A stretch of 64,000 nucleotides of DNA from Spirochaetota bacterium. Its GTDB lineage: Bacteria; Spirochaetota; Spirochaetia; Treponematales; UBA12059. The DNA lies in NCBI GenBank assembly GCA_026398615.1, contig JAPLSN010000012.1, forward strand, positions 1 to 64,000, written 5' to 3'. Below, one piece after another: positions 55,672 through 64,000 of the stretch. The number at the start of each line of letters is the position of its first letter. Within the stretch, counting starts at the first letter, position 1. Below the pieces are notes generated by a model, which saw only the letters and a list, made by a program, of their open reading frames with translations, had not been told where the DNA came from and ran no database searches. The position numbers were made by a program, and so were the translations under genes.

Positions 55672-56493
55672 CTAACGGCCGAGCGCGGCGCAGGCTTCTT
55701 TCACCTGTTCCGGCGTGATGTTCATGTTGTGGCTGCCGACCTGGCCTTCGCAGAAGGAGCAGCCTTTGCCCTTGATGGTGTGCATGACGATCATCGACGG
55801 TCCGTCGGTCCTGGCCTTCGCGAGCGAGATGGCTCCGTCGAGCTGGTCCAGGTCGTGGCCGTCCACCTCGTCGACCGCCCAGCCGAAGCTTTCCCACTTT
55901 TCGCGCAGGCGCTCCAGGTCCAGGATGTCGGTCGTCGTGCCGTCGATCTGCATCTTGTTGTAGTCGGTGAACGCGACGAGGTTGTCGATCTTCCGGTGGG
56001 CGGCGAACATGGCGGCTTCCCAGTTCTGGCCTTCGTCGCTCTCGCCGTCGCCGATGATGCAGAAGACCGTGGCCTTCGAGCCGTCGAGCTTCAGCCCCAG
56101 CGCGAGGCCGCAGGCCGCCGAGAGCCCCTGCCCGAGCGAGCCGGTGGTCATGTCGATGCCCGGGGTCCGGTTGCGGTCGCAGTGGGAGGGCAGGTTTGTG
56201 CCGCCCTTGTTGAGGGTGTCGAGCCATTCGAGGGGGAAGAAGCCTTTCCTGGCGAGTGTGGCGTAGAGCGCCGGTCCGGCGTGCCCCTTCGAGAGCACCA
56301 GGCGGTCGCGCTCGGCCATCTTCGGGTTTTCCGGGTCCACCTTCATGTGCCGGTAATAGAGCAGGGTCAGCAGGTCGACGATGGACATGGCCCCGCCGAT
56401 GTGGCCGACGCCCAGGGTCCCGATCTCCCTGATGGTCAGCGCGCGGATGTCCTTCGCCGTCTCCTCGAGAGCCTTTCGTTCACGTTCGTCCAT
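55672..56493 (-). CDS. Transketolase, N-terminal (diphosphate-binding) subunit
   Basis: 273 residues, equal to the N-terminal half of transketolase. Marks: GHIGGAMSIVDLLTLLYYRH, RDRLVLSKGHAGPALYATLA, GIDMTTGSLGQGLSAACGLA, the thiamine-diphosphate motif CIIGDGESDEGQNWEAAMFA with GDG. AAGGAG is 6 nt before the ATG at 56493. Operon: 55672-56493, then 54718-55656, then possibly rpiB. It links pentose phosphates and glycolysis. Confidence 0.94.
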   Translation of the reverse strand: MDERERKALEETAKDIRALTIREIGTLGVGHIGGAMSIVDLLTLLYYRHMKVDPENPKMAERDRLVLSKGHAGPALYATLARKGFFPLEWLDTLNKGGTNLPSHCDRNRTPGIDMTTGSLGQGLSAACGLALGLKLDGSKATVFCIIGDGESDEGQNWEAAMFAAHRKIDNLVAFTDYNKMQIDGTTTDILDLERLREKWESFGWAVDEVDGHDLDQLDGAISLAKARTDGPSMIVMHTIKGKGCSFCEGQVGSHNMNITPEQVKEACAALGR

Positions 56494-56549
56494 GGAAACT
56501 CCTTGTCGCGCGGTCCGGCGGCCGCCGGGGAGGCGTCCCGCCGCGTGGT

Positions 56550-59288
56550 TCATTTTTCGGTGAGGTTGAACACGCCGTCCCAGGTGTCGGACGGGGCTTT
56601 CTTGAGGAAATCCTCGCAGCGGTGCTGGTAGTATTGCGACGGTCCGTCGACCGGGTCCCGCTTCACGAGATCGTCGAAGGCGGATCTCGCCTTCTGCCAA
56701 TCCTTGGCCTCGAAGAGGTCCAGGGCGTCATGGAAGCCGGAGAGGTAGTCGACCCTGGCGGGGTCGGCGTCGGCCTTGAGGTCCACGATCTCGTAGAGCT
56801 GGACCGGCGTATTGATGCCGACCACGCGGACCCGGTCCATGCGACGGGCGAGGAAGTCGTCGCCGGCCTGCGTGACCGTGGTTTCGCTGGCGAGGATCCA
56901 GCTGCCGTAGCGCTTGTTGACGCCTTCCAGCCGCGCGGCCAGGTTCACCGCGTTTCCCATGATCGTGTAGTCCATCTTCTTCTGGGTGCCCATGTTTCCG
57001 ACGACCATGTCGCCGGTGTTGACGCCGATGCGGGTGAACAAGGGCAGGGGCGAAAGCTTGCTTTCCATGAACTGGGTGTTGAGCACCGCTTCCTTGCGCT
57101 TCATGAGCACGGCCGCGCGACAGGCCGCCCGGGCGTGGGTCGGCAGCGGGAGCGGGGCCCCGAAGAAGCTGATGATGGCGTCGCCCTCGTACTTGTCGAT
57201 GGTGCCCCGCTCGTCGAGGATCGTGTCGCTCATCGTCGAGAGGTAGGCGTTGAGCAGGTCCACGAGCTGGCTCGGGTCGAGCTGCTCGGAGATCGTGGAG
57301 AAACCGCGGATGTCCGTGAAGACCGCCGTCAGTTCGCGCCGGTCGCCGCCGAGCTTGAGCCTGTCGGGGTCGGCGATGAGCTCCTCGATGACGTCGCCGG
57401 AGAGGTAGGTGGAGAAGGCTTTCCTCAGGAAGCTCTTCTCGCGTTCGTTCGAGAGGAAGGCCATGATCGAGTGGACCAGGAAGGAGAGGAACACGGCGAT
57501 GGCGGGGGACAGCACGGCGACGTACACTCCGGTGGCCAGGAAGACCGCGAAGGCCGCGACGAGGATGCCCAGGGTCGCACCGATGCCGATCACGTTCTGA
57601 AGCGCCGGCTTCATGCGGCGGATGACGGCCACGAGGCCGATGGCCAGGATGACGGACAGGATGCCCGAGAACCACACGGGCGTCGCGTCGAGGAAGGCGC
57701 GCTCGAGGATGGTGTTGGCGACCGTGGCATGCGTGCCCACGTTCGGGTATTCGCTCTGGAAGGGATTGACCCCGATATCCGTGGAGCCCGTGCCCGTGTA
57801 GCCGATGACGCACATCCTGCCGGACAGGGTCGTGCCGAGTCTGTCCCGGAGTTCCGCCACCGCGTCCTTGCGCTCGCGGGCGCCGGCCACGAGCGCGATG
57901 AAGGACGCGGCGTCGGCCTTGGCCTTGGCGAGCAGTTCCGGACCGAGGGCGTTGGCATCGAGGCCGGCCACCGCCTTGTCCATCGCTCCAGCGATGTCGG
58001 CCCTGAGGAAGTCCGAGATGTCCGCCTGGCAGGCCTTCTTGGCCGCGAGGTAGAGACCGAAGTCACCGTCGGAACCCGAGGCGATGGCCGCCCGCCGGAG
58101 ACCGTCGACCTCCAGGGCTTCGTCCTTGAGCGCCGTGGCCTGCATGAGGAAGGCATCTAGGCTGCCGGAGCCGTCGGGGATCTTCCACGCTTCACCCTGG
58201 GCGATGTTGGACATGACCACCGAAAGGTCGGATTCGCGGCGGCCAAGGTCGACGAGATGGTAGAAACTCACGTGTGAATAGCTGTCCACGAATTTGGATT
58301 TCGGCCAGTTGAGGAGCATGTTCCCGCCCTCGTCGAGGGGGATGGCGACGGTGCGGACCGTGCCGTCGGGGAATCTCGCGTCCTTGAGCGTGATCGCGGA
58401 CCGGCCGATCTCGACGACGGGCATGCCGAACAGGTCGAGCAGCGGCGCGAGCACGAGCTGGGGGTACCACCTGCCGCCGATCTTCTTGAAGAGGTCGATC
58501 CGGCGGCGGGTGCCGTCCCCGTCGATGAGCACGTTCGTGTACCCGAGCTTCCGGCCGCCGGCCAGGACCGGCTCGATGGGAATGAAGAAGTCCTTGCCTT
58601 CCTCGGGCAGGACGCCCTTTTCGGTCGCACCCGCGTACGAGTAGCGATCGGCCACCCTCGAGCGGAGCTCGGGGCTGTTCAGCGCGACCAGGGACTGCTG
58701 GACGTTGAGGGTCGGGAAGCTGGCACCGAAGAGCTTCATGGCCTGGCCGAGGAAGATGTCGTTGTCGACCGCCACGGAACGGGCTCGCTCGAGAAGGGTT
58801 TTCCCGGTTTCGTCGATGAAGGCGTTGAGATCGCCCATGTAGGCGAGCGCGTCGCGGGGCTTGAGCTGGCCGTTGGCGACGGCCTCGATGAGCTCCGATG
58901 CGCTGGAGGAGATGTCCGCGAAGCCGGTGGCGAAATCGTTTTTCAACCCGTTTTCCAGGTACCAGGTGTCCACGCCCGCCGGGCTCCTGTTCAGGTACTC
59001 GATATCGAAGACGGCGTAGCGCGCGTCGAACTCCCGCAGGAGCACGAGGCCGTCGCCGATGAGGCTGCGGGGCCAGGGCCATTGTCCGACGTTGTCGATC
59101 GACTGGTCGTCGATGTTGAGGAGCACGATGAAATCGTTGTTACTGACGGCGGGCTTGAGGCGGAGGAAGATGTCGTAGACGCCGTTTTCCAGGTTCGCGT
59201 AGAAGGGCAAGGCATAGAGGAGGGCCAGGAACAGGCCGATGCCGAGCGGCACCAGCAGCAATCTGGGATTTCCTCGTTTCGTGGCCAT
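56550..59288 (-). CDS. CHASE2-domain adenylate cyclase
   Basis: 912 residues. One membrane helix (LLLVPLGIGLFLALLYALPF), an extracytoplasmic CHASE2 domain to about residue 530 (FIVLLNIDDQSIDNVGQWPW; VIGYTGTGSTDIGVNPF), three helices, and a class III cyclase domain from about 660: AVFTDIRGFSTISEQLDP, KYEGDAIISFFGAPLP (metal Asp residues; the Lys before the motif fits adenine specificity), IGVNTGDMVVGNMG, GNAVNLAARLEGVNKRYG. A short TPR-like tail follows. AGGAG is 7 nt before the ATG. The operon with FecR and barrel proteins is divergent to its right. Confidence 0.93.
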   Translation of the reverse strand: MATKRGNPRLLLVPLGIGLFLALLYALPFYANLENGVYDIFLRLKPAVSNNDFIVLLNIDDQSIDNVGQWPWPRSLIGDGLVLLREFDARYAVFDIEYLNRSPAGVDTWYLENGLKNDFATGFADISSSASELIEAVANGQLKPRDALAYMGDLNAFIDETGKTLLERARSVAVDNDIFLGQAMKLFGASFPTLNVQQSLVALNSPELRSRVADRYSYAGATEKGVLPEEGKDFFIPIEPVLAGGRKLGYTNVLIDGDGTRRRIDLFKKIGGRWYPQLVLAPLLDLFGMPVVEIGRSAITLKDARFPDGTVRTVAIPLDEGGNMLLNWPKSKFVDSYSHVSFYHLVDLGRRESDLSVVMSNIAQGEAWKIPDGSGSLDAFLMQATALKDEALEVDGLRRAAIASGSDGDFGLYLAAKKACQADISDFLRADIAGAMDKAVAGLDANALGPELLAKAKADAASFIALVAGARERKDAVAELRDRLGTTLSGRMCVIGYTGTGSTDIGVNPFQSEYPNVGTHATVANTILERAFLDATPVWFSGILSVILAIGLVAVIRRMKPALQNVIGIGATLGILVAAFAVFLATGVYVAVLSPAIAVFLSFLVHSIMAFLSNEREKSFLRKAFSTYLSGDVIEELIADPDRLKLGGDRRELTAVFTDIRGFSTISEQLDPSQLVDLLNAYLSTMSDTILDERGTIDKYEGDAIISFFGAPLPLPTHARAACRAAVLMKRKEAVLNTQFMESKLSPLPLFTRIGVNTGDMVVGNMGTQKKMDYTIMGNAVNLAARLEGVNKRYGSWILASETTVTQAGDDFLARRMDRVRVVGINTPVQLYEIVDLKADADPARVDYLSGFHDALDLFEAKDWQKARSAFDDLVKRDPVDGPSQYYQHRCEDFLKKAPSDTWDGVFNLTEK

Positions 59289-59350
59289 GTGATGCTCCTG
59301 TTCGGGACGACAAGAATCCGGCGGATTTCACCGTCTCCGCGGCCGGTGGA

Positions 59351-59379
59351 TTGAAACCCGGCGCGTGTATGAGTATAAT
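59351..59379 (+). promoter_or_regulatory. Strong sigma-70 promoter of the FecR operon
   Basis: -35 TTGAAA (59351-59356), 17-nt spacer, perfect -10 TATAAT (59374-59379). The RNA start is near 59386, in a palindrome TGCAATTGCA (59383-59392) that could be an operator. It is the best promoter match in the window. Confidence 0.85.
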
Positions 59380-59409
59380 TGTATGCAATTGCACGCACAA
59401 GGACGGTAT

Positions 59410-59859
59410 ATGTCTAAAAACGTCGTGATCATGCTTGTCGTGATCCTTTGGGCGGCGGCCGCCATGTATGCCCAATCCAACGAAGCCATCGACCGCATCC
59501 TGGCGGCCGATGCCGTGGATTACGGCAAGGTCGCCTACCTGGTGCTCGTCGCTTCCGACAATATCGCGGAAGACGCCGGCGAGTCCCGTTCCTTCGAGAT
59601 GCTCAAGGAACTCAAGTGGGTAGATCCCGGGGTCGCCGAAACCGACCCGGTTTCCCTGTCCGAATACGCGTATTTCCTCATGAAGGCGTTCGGATTGCGC
59701 GGCGGGCTCATGTATTCGCTGGTCCCGGGCAAGCGCTACGCCTACCGGGAACTCGTCTCCAGGAAAGTGATCCAGGGAAGGGCCGATCCGGCGGACCGGG
59801 TCACGGGGGACCGCGCCATCCGCGTGCTCGGGCGCATCCTCGACCTGGTGGGGGACTGA
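59410..59859 (+). CDS. Small exported protein of unknown function
   Basis: 149 residues. Signal peptide (VVIMLVVILWAAAAMYAQ), then a small helical domain: DRILAADAVDYGKVAYLVLV, DPVSLSEYAYFLMKAFGLRG, YAYRELVSRKVIQGRADP. The ending, with a Tyr-rich YRELVSRKVIQG segment, is reminiscent of SLH-type or DUF helical repeats, but no family is recognised. AAGGA precedes the ATG by 6-7 nt. It leads the operon with the barrel and FecR proteins, ending 1 nt before the next ATG. Confidence 0.75.
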   Translation: MSKNVVIMLVVILWAAAAMYAQSNEAIDRILAADAVDYGKVAYLVLVASDNIAEDAGESRSFEMLKELKWVDPGVAETDPVSLSEYAYFLMKAFGLRGGLMYSLVPGKRYAYRELVSRKVIQGRADPADRVTGDRAIRVLGRILDLVGD

Positions 59860-59860
59860 C

Positions 59861-61078
59861 ATGAAACGGATCGCATTGACCCTCCTGTGCGCCGGCTTCG
59901 CGGCCGCGGCGTTCGCCGCCGATTTCGGCCTTGTCTTCGACAACGTCAGTTCCTACGCGTATTCCGGGGAAGGTACCTTCTTCCAGAAGGATCGCGCCAC
60001 GCTCTGGCTGTCCATGCCGGTATCTGCGGCCTTCGACTTCTACGGCTCCCTGCGCACGGATTACCGGTATCCGGACGCTTCCTCGCCCTTCGGGCAGTCC
60101 GCTTTTTCCGTCGACGTGGGCAGACTCGAGTTCAAGGGTTCCCTGCCGATGGGCTCGGGATCTCCCTTGGCGCTCACCGCGGGACGCTTCCTGCTGGCCG
60201 ACGACGGCACCAGGCTGCTGTCCGGCCGCATGGACGGCGCCACGCTGTCGTACTTCCTGCCCGGGATGTCGATCGACGGCATGGTGGGCTACATGGGCCT
60301 CCTTCCCAAGGAAGACGCCAAGGTGCTCGTGTCGGTCGACGATATCGCCGACTACGAGGACGCCGATCTGTACTTCGCCGCCCCCCGTGTCGTCGCGACG
60401 GCCCGGGTCCGGTTCACGGAGCTCTTCGCGCGGCACGATCTGTCGGTGACACTTGTCGGCCAGTTCGATCTCCGGAGCCTCGCCGAGGCGGATCCGGACG
60501 AAATCGTCCACAGCCAGTACCTGGCGCTGTCCCTCAAGGGTCCGATCGCCAGGCTTCTGTACCACGAAGCCTACGCCGACCTCGGCACCGGGGAACGGAC
60601 GAGCGGCTTCGCCCTCATGGGAGCCGCCGGGTATGCGCTCAAGTTCTTCATGCCCGAAGTCGCCCAGCTCAAGCTCGCATTCTCCGCGGACTACGCTACC
60701 GGCTCCTCGGGGGTTTTCGCCCCCTTCGTCCCCATCAGCCAGCGCCAGGTCGGGTTCGCCTTCAACGCACCCCTCGGGAACAACCTCATTTTCGGGCTCG
60801 ACGCCTCGATGAAACCCGTTTCGGTGCTCACCTTCGGGCTCAAGGGCAATGCCTTCCTGCGGGCGTCGACGCAGAAACTCGAGGATCCGGATTTCTCGGA
60901 CGGTTCGAAGGAACTCTACCTGGGCGTTGAAGCCGACGCGTATGCCTACCTGGATATCGCCTCGGACGTTTCCCTGTCCCTGTCCGGCGGCGCTTTCGTG
61001 CCGAACGCGGGCGGAACCTATGTTTCCGGCTCCCCGGTGCGATATATTGCATCTGGTACCGCGACCCTTTCGTTCTGA
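59861..61078 (+). CDS. Predicted outer-membrane beta-barrel protein
   Basis: 405 residues. Signal peptide (LTLLCAGFAAAAFAADF), then a long run of alternating strands with aromatic ends (FDFYGSLRTDYRYPD; ALTAGRFLLADDGTRLLSGR; GVEADAYAYLDIASDVSLSL), ending in the C-terminal aromatic TATLSF typical of outer-membrane proteins. Porin-like or assembly factor, substrate unknown. It begins 1 nt after the small exported protein and precedes the FecR protein. Confidence 0.75.
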   Translation: MKRIALTLLCAGFAAAAFAADFGLVFDNVSSYAYSGEGTFFQKDRATLWLSMPVSAAFDFYGSLRTDYRYPDASSPFGQSAFSVDVGRLEFKGSLPMGSGSPLALTAGRFLLADDGTRLLSGRMDGATLSYFLPGMSIDGMVGYMGLLPKEDAKVLVSVDDIADYEDADLYFAAPRVVATARVRFTELFARHDLSVTLVGQFDLRSLAEADPDEIVHSQYLALSLKGPIARLLYHEAYADLGTGERTSGFALMGAAGYALKFFMPEVAQLKLAFSADYATGSSGVFAPFVPISQRQVGFAFNAPLGNNLIFGLDASMKPVSVLTFGLKGNAFLRASTQKLEDPDFSDGSKELYLGVEADAYAYLDIASDVSLSLSGGAFVPNAGGTYVSGSPVRYIASGTATLSF

Positions 61079-61106
61079 CGGCTGTCGACGTGGGAGGAAC
61101 ACTGTA

Positions 61107-61769
61107 ATGAAGAAAGTCATATTGTCGCTGTTGGTCGCGGCCGTCTTCGCCGCGTCCGTCTTCGCCCAGGGGGCGGTTTTTAAGGAAGTCAGCGGCAAGG
61201 TCGAGTACCAGCTGCCCGGAAAGGAGTGGCGTCCGGCCAAGGCCGGCCTGTCCCTGCCCGTCGACGCGGTCGTTTCCACGGGCTTCAAGAGCTTCGCGAC
61301 CGTGACCCTCGGGTCGTCGCTCGTGACCATCAAGCCGCTCACACGGCTCACGTTCAAGGAAATCGTCCAGCGCGAAGGGTCCGAATCCTCCAAGCTCTAC
61401 CTGACGGCGGGCCGTATCCGCGCCGAGGTCAACACGGCCAGCGGCCAGAAGGTCGATTTCACCGTCCAGAGTCCGACCGCCACGGCTTCCGTCCGGGGCT
61501 GCACCATCGAATTCGACTGCGTCAACCTTTCTGTTATTGATGGGATCGTCGTTTATACGAACTCTACCGGTCAGTCCCGCACCGTCAGCCAGGACGAATC
61601 CACCTCCCTCGGTTCCGACGGCGAGGTCGAAGTGCCTTCCCAGGTCCAGGAGCTCGCCGCTACTGCCGGCGGCGTGAGCGATTTCGATTTCGGTTCCGGC
61701 GACTCCGGCGGAGGCATCGCGCCGCCCGTCGTCCTGCCGGTCGCCACGATTTCCATAATCATCGACTGA
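61107..61769 (+). CDS. Exported FecR-domain protein
   Basis: 220 residues. Signal peptide (VILSLLVAAVFAASVFAQ), then a FecR domain: AVFKEVSGKVEYQLPGKEW, GFKSFATVTLGSSLVTIKPL, TRLTFKEIV, GRIRAEVNTASG and SPTATASVRGCTIEF. The last 50 residues are acidic and Gly-rich. In other bacteria FecR domains of this stand-alone type occur beside CHASE2 cyclases and are thought to give envelope-located ligands or scaffolds. GGGAGGA is 8 nt before the ATG. Last gene of the 59410-61769 operon. Confidence 0.88.
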   Translation: MKKVILSLLVAAVFAASVFAQGAVFKEVSGKVEYQLPGKEWRPAKAGLSLPVDAVVSTGFKSFATVTLGSSLVTIKPLTRLTFKEIVQREGSESSKLYLTAGRIRAEVNTASGQKVDFTVQSPTATASVRGCTIEFDCVNLSVIDGIVVYTNSTGQSRTVSQDESTSLGSDGEVEVPSQVQELAATAGGVSDFDFGSGDSGGGIAPPVVLPVATISIIID

Positions 61770-62081
61770 CGGCCAAGGACGAAGGATAGACTCCTCGGCA
61801 CGGGAAACCACGAAGGGCTTGAAGGGACGCGAAGGATACGAAGGGGAAGCGGAAAGGGAACAGGAAGGATGAAATGGGCCAATGACTCATTTCTTTCCTG
61901 ATCCCGATCACCTCTCCCTGTTCGATTCTTTCGCGTCCTTCGTGTTCCCATTTTCCTCATGTGCCTCCGTAACTCCGTGGCAAAATTCCCTGTTGATCCT
62001 TTATGGCGATTTTTACCAGACCCGGGCTTGCGAAATACCCGCTGAAAGCGTAGATTTGACGTATATACGGAGGAACCAAAC
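61770..62081. other. 312-nt gap with inverted-repeat element
   Basis: No gene seen. The inverted repeat occupies 61807-61992, and the last 90 nt are the probable promoter region of the amino-acid ABC operon (TTGCGA ... TAGATT, 17-nt spacing, and CGGAGG before the ATG at 62082). Confidence 0.65.
61807..61992. repeat. Inverted-repeat element before amino-acid ABC operon
   Basis: Left arm CCACGAAGGGCTTGAAGGGA and GCGAAGGATACGAAGGGG; middle segment TTTCGCGTCCTTCGTGTTCC; right arm GTGCCTCCGTAACTCCGTGG then CAAAATTCCCTG. Arms are complementary. The right end is nearly the same as that of the 21906-22050 element. Confidence 0.78.
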
Positions 62082-62903
62082 ATGAAGAAAACCCTTGTTG
62101 CCATCGTAGCCATCGCCGTCCTGACGCTCGCGGCCGCCTGCACCAAGCCCGCCGGCGCGGTCGCGTCCGGCAAGGCCATGGCCGGCTTGCCCGACCTCAA
62201 GGGCCGTACCGTCGTCGCGGTCACCGAGAACGCCTATACTCCCCTCAACTTCGTCGATCCCAAGACCGGGACCGCGATGGGCTGGGAGTACGACGCAGTC
62301 AACGAGATCGGCAAGCGCCTCAACGCGAAGGTCGAGTGGAAGGTCACGAGCTGGGACGCGATGATCCAGGCCGTGCGCGACGGACAATTCGACGTCGGGA
62401 TGGATGGCATCACCATCAACGACGAGCGCAAGGCCCAGATCGCCTTCTCCGATCCCTACATGGTCAGCCAGCAGTTCATGCTCGTCCGCGCCGACGAGAA
62501 ACGGTTCGGCGACGAGAAGGCTTTCGCCGCGGACCCGAAGCTGCTCGTCGGGGCGCAAGCAGGCACCACCAATTTCTACGTCGCGGTCTACAGCGTGCTC
62601 GACGGGGACGAGAAGAACAAGCGCATCAAGATCTTCGAGACCTTCGGGGCGACCGTCCAGGCGTTGCTCGCCGGAGACGTCGACATGGTCCTCATGGACG
62701 CCGCGTCGAGCAAGGGCTACATCGGCGCCAACCCCGGCAAGCTGAAATCCGTCGGTGGCCCCCTTGGAACCGAGGAGTTCGGCTTCATCTTCAAGACGGG
62801 CTCGGACCTCGTCGTGCCCTTCAACGCCGCGATCGCAACCATGAAGGCCGACGGCACACTGGAGCGCCTCACCACGAAGTGGTTCTTCGAGTACAAGCAG
62901 TAA
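62082..62903 (+). CDS. Amino-acid ABC transporter substrate-binding lipoprotein
   Basis: 273 residues. Lipobox VLTLAAAC, then a family-3 binding domain: [20 protein letters not shown] and [66 protein letters not shown]. This family binds polar amino acids or similar ligands. CGGAGG is 8-9 nt upstream of the ATG. The permease and ATPase genes follow without gaps. Confidence 0.93.
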   Translation: MKKTLVAIVAIAVLTLAAACTKPAGAVASGKAMAGLPDLKGRTVVAVTENAYTPLNFVDPKTGTAMGWEYDAVNEIGKRLNAKVEWKVTSWDAMIQAVRDGQFDVGMDGITINDERKAQIAFSDPYMVSQQFMLVRADEKRFGDEKAFAADPKLLVGAQAGTTNFYVAVYSVLDGDEKNKRIKIFETFGATVQALLAGDVDMVLMDAASSKGYIGANPGKLKSVGGPLGTEEFGFIFKTGSDLVVPFNAAIATMKADGTLERLTTKWFFEYKQ

Positions 62904-62916
62904 TCCCGTGCCACCC

Positions 62917-63747
62917 ATGAACGCCAGTGCCCGACCGCCCTCCGGGGCGTCCACGCTCGCATCAAGAATCCCCTGGTGGCTCGCCGCCCTCGTCGGGTTC
63001 GGTGTCCTCGCGGTCGCGGGGGCGCTGGCGGACGACGGCTACCGCGTCATCTTCGGGGCGGTGGCCTCGGGTTTCGGCGTCACCCTGACGGTGGCGCTCG
63101 TCTCCTACGCTTTTTCGCTCGCCCTCGGACTTCTCTTGGGCATGCTGCGGGTCTCGACCTTCCGCCCGGCCATGGAAGCCGCCACCTTCTACGTGGAGCT
63201 CGTGCGCGGCCTGCCGATGCTCGTCATTCTCTACTACGTCGCCTTCGTGGGGGCGCCCGCGCTCGCGGGCATCCTCAACAGCCTCCTGGCGCCGTTCATC
63301 GCCCGGGGCGTCATCGAACCCTTCCAGGGGCGGAGCTTCGACTTCGCGACGCGCGCGGTCCTGGCACTGACCCTGGGCTACGCGGCCTTCATCTCGGAGA
63401 TCTTCCGCGCCGGCATCGAGAGCGTCGACAAGGGGCAGATCGAGGCGGCGCATGCCCTCGGGTTCTCGGGCGCCCAGACCATGGTCCGCGTGGTGCTGCC
63501 CCAGGCGGTGCGCAACGTGCTGCCGGCCCTGGCCAACGAGTTCGTCGCGATCATCAAGGACTCCGCGCTCGTCTCCGTCCTCGGCGTCCAGGACATCACC
63601 CAGCTGGGCAAGGTGTACGCCGCCTCCACCTTCAAGTTCTTCGAGACGTACAACGTCGTCGCCTTCCTGTACCTCTGCATGACCGTGAGCCTTTCGCTCC
63701 TCGTGCGGGTGCTCGAACGCCGCCTCAAGGGGGAGGTTGCCCGATGA
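62917..63747 (+). CDS. Amino-acid ABC transporter permease (HisM/GlnP type)
   Basis: 276 residues, five to six helices: [20 protein letters not shown], the periplasmic-gate [15 protein letters not shown], and the EAA loop [24 protein letters not shown] at 62908 would add three residues; neither start has a clear Shine-Dalgarno. It lies 13 nt after the binding protein, and its stop overlaps the ATPase ATG by 4 nt. Confidence 0.92.
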   Translation: MNASARPPSGASTLASRIPWWLAALVGFGVLAVAGALADDGYRVIFGAVASGFGVTLTVALVSYAFSLALGLLLGMLRVSTFRPAMEAATFYVELVRGLPMLVILYYVAFVGAPALAGILNSLLAPFIARGVIEPFQGRSFDFATRAVLALTLGYAAFISEIFRAGIESVDKGQIEAAHALGFSGAQTMVRVVLPQAVRNVLPALANEFVAIIKDSALVSVLGVQDITQLGKVYAASTFKFFETYNVVAFLYLCMTVSLSLLVRVLERRLKGEVAR

Positions 63748-64000
63748 GCGCCTTCGTGGAGATACGCGACGCGGTGAAGACCTTCGGCGATCCGGCCCGC
63801 GGCGGCGTCCTGGCCCTCGACGGCGTGTCGCTCGACGTGGGCCGCGGCGACGTGGTCGTGATCATCGGTCCCTCGGGGTCCGGCAAGAGCACCCTGCTGC
63901 GATCGGTCAATTTGCTCGAGCGCCTCGACTCCGGGAGCATCCGCATCGGGGACGACCTGGTGACCGCGCGCGGCGCCGACCTGCGCAGGATCCGCGAGGA
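63744..64000 (+). CDS. Amino-acid ABC transporter ATP-binding protein, N-terminal part
   Basis: The first 85 codons before the window ends. [19 protein letters not shown] then [20 protein letters not shown] is the Walker A region of a GlnQ/HisP-type ATPase. The start overlaps the permease stop (ATGA). The rest of the protein is outside the window. Confidence 0.92.
   Translation, partial: MSAFVEIRDAVKTFGDPARGGVLALDGVSLDVGRGDVVVIIGPSGSGKSTLLRSVNLLERLDSGSIRIGDDLVTARGADLRRIRE

Overview
The window looks like part of the chromosome of a GC-rich, free-living or environmental spirochaete. The supports are: a UPF0164/FadL-like outer-membrane protein of the type known from Treponema, next to a very large SpoIIE-phosphatase receptor and a large TPR protein; a def-fmt-PASTA gene block; a CHASE2-adenylate cyclase beside a FecR-domain protein; and many lipoproteins with Cys lipoboxes. 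This assignment is inference from gene families. No rRNA or tRNA gene is visible, and the taxon should be checked with marker genes.

Layout. 1-5.4 kb: the tail of an ABC-F ATPase, a DMT exporter, a small alarmone-hydrolase-like HD protein, and a secreted WD40-caspase. 5.4-14.9 kb: a 1628-residue receptor-type SpoIIE phosphatase and a 1024-residue TPR protein in one minus-strand operon, with a divergent UPF0164 protein. 15-18.4 kb: YggT and a LytS/YesM-type kinase-regulator pair. 18.5-23.4 kb: a sugar ABC import operon (binding protein, two permeases) with an HAD phosphatase and a second, unrelated binding protein, but no ATPase. 23.7-31.2 kb: a DUF1015 protein, an RMD1/DUF155-like protein, the PASTA-fmt-def block, a DUF192 protein, rpsU and an M23 peptidase. 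31.1-34.5 kb: an accessory patch of lower GC with a REP-associated transposase, its REP copies, a beta-propeller protein, a truncated surface protein and a frameshifted acyltransferase remnant. 34.5-43.6 kb: an HAD hydrolase, diguanylate cyclase plus HPt, an antiporter-EIIA fusion, a second SpoIIE phosphatase operon, a candidate structured RNA with terminator, and an MFS transporter. 43.6-54.6 kb: lspA and a NIF3 protein, a complete BMP/PnrA-type nucleoside ABC operon, a TtcA-like tRNA thiolase, a MATE exporter, YhbY and RpiB. 54.7-64 kb: split transketolase, CHASE2-cyclase, a divergent operon (small exported protein, beta-barrel, FecR protein), and the start of an amino-acid ABC operon cut by the window edge.

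The window is rich in signal transduction: two SpoIIE-type PP2C phosphatases, one His kinase with regulator, one GGDEF regulator with HPt, one cAMP cyclase and one alarmone-type HD enzyme. It also has three ABC import systems. Intergenic regions carry three repeat families: long inverted repeats built on CACGGAG/CTCCGTG, a 79-nt element in two copies, and REP sequences of the RAYT. Several genes have a -10 box 6-7 nt before the start codon and no ribosome binding site, which suggests leaderless mRNAs. The most promising undescribed items are the structured RNA near 42.1-42.28 kb, the rpsU control region, and the exported WD40-caspase.
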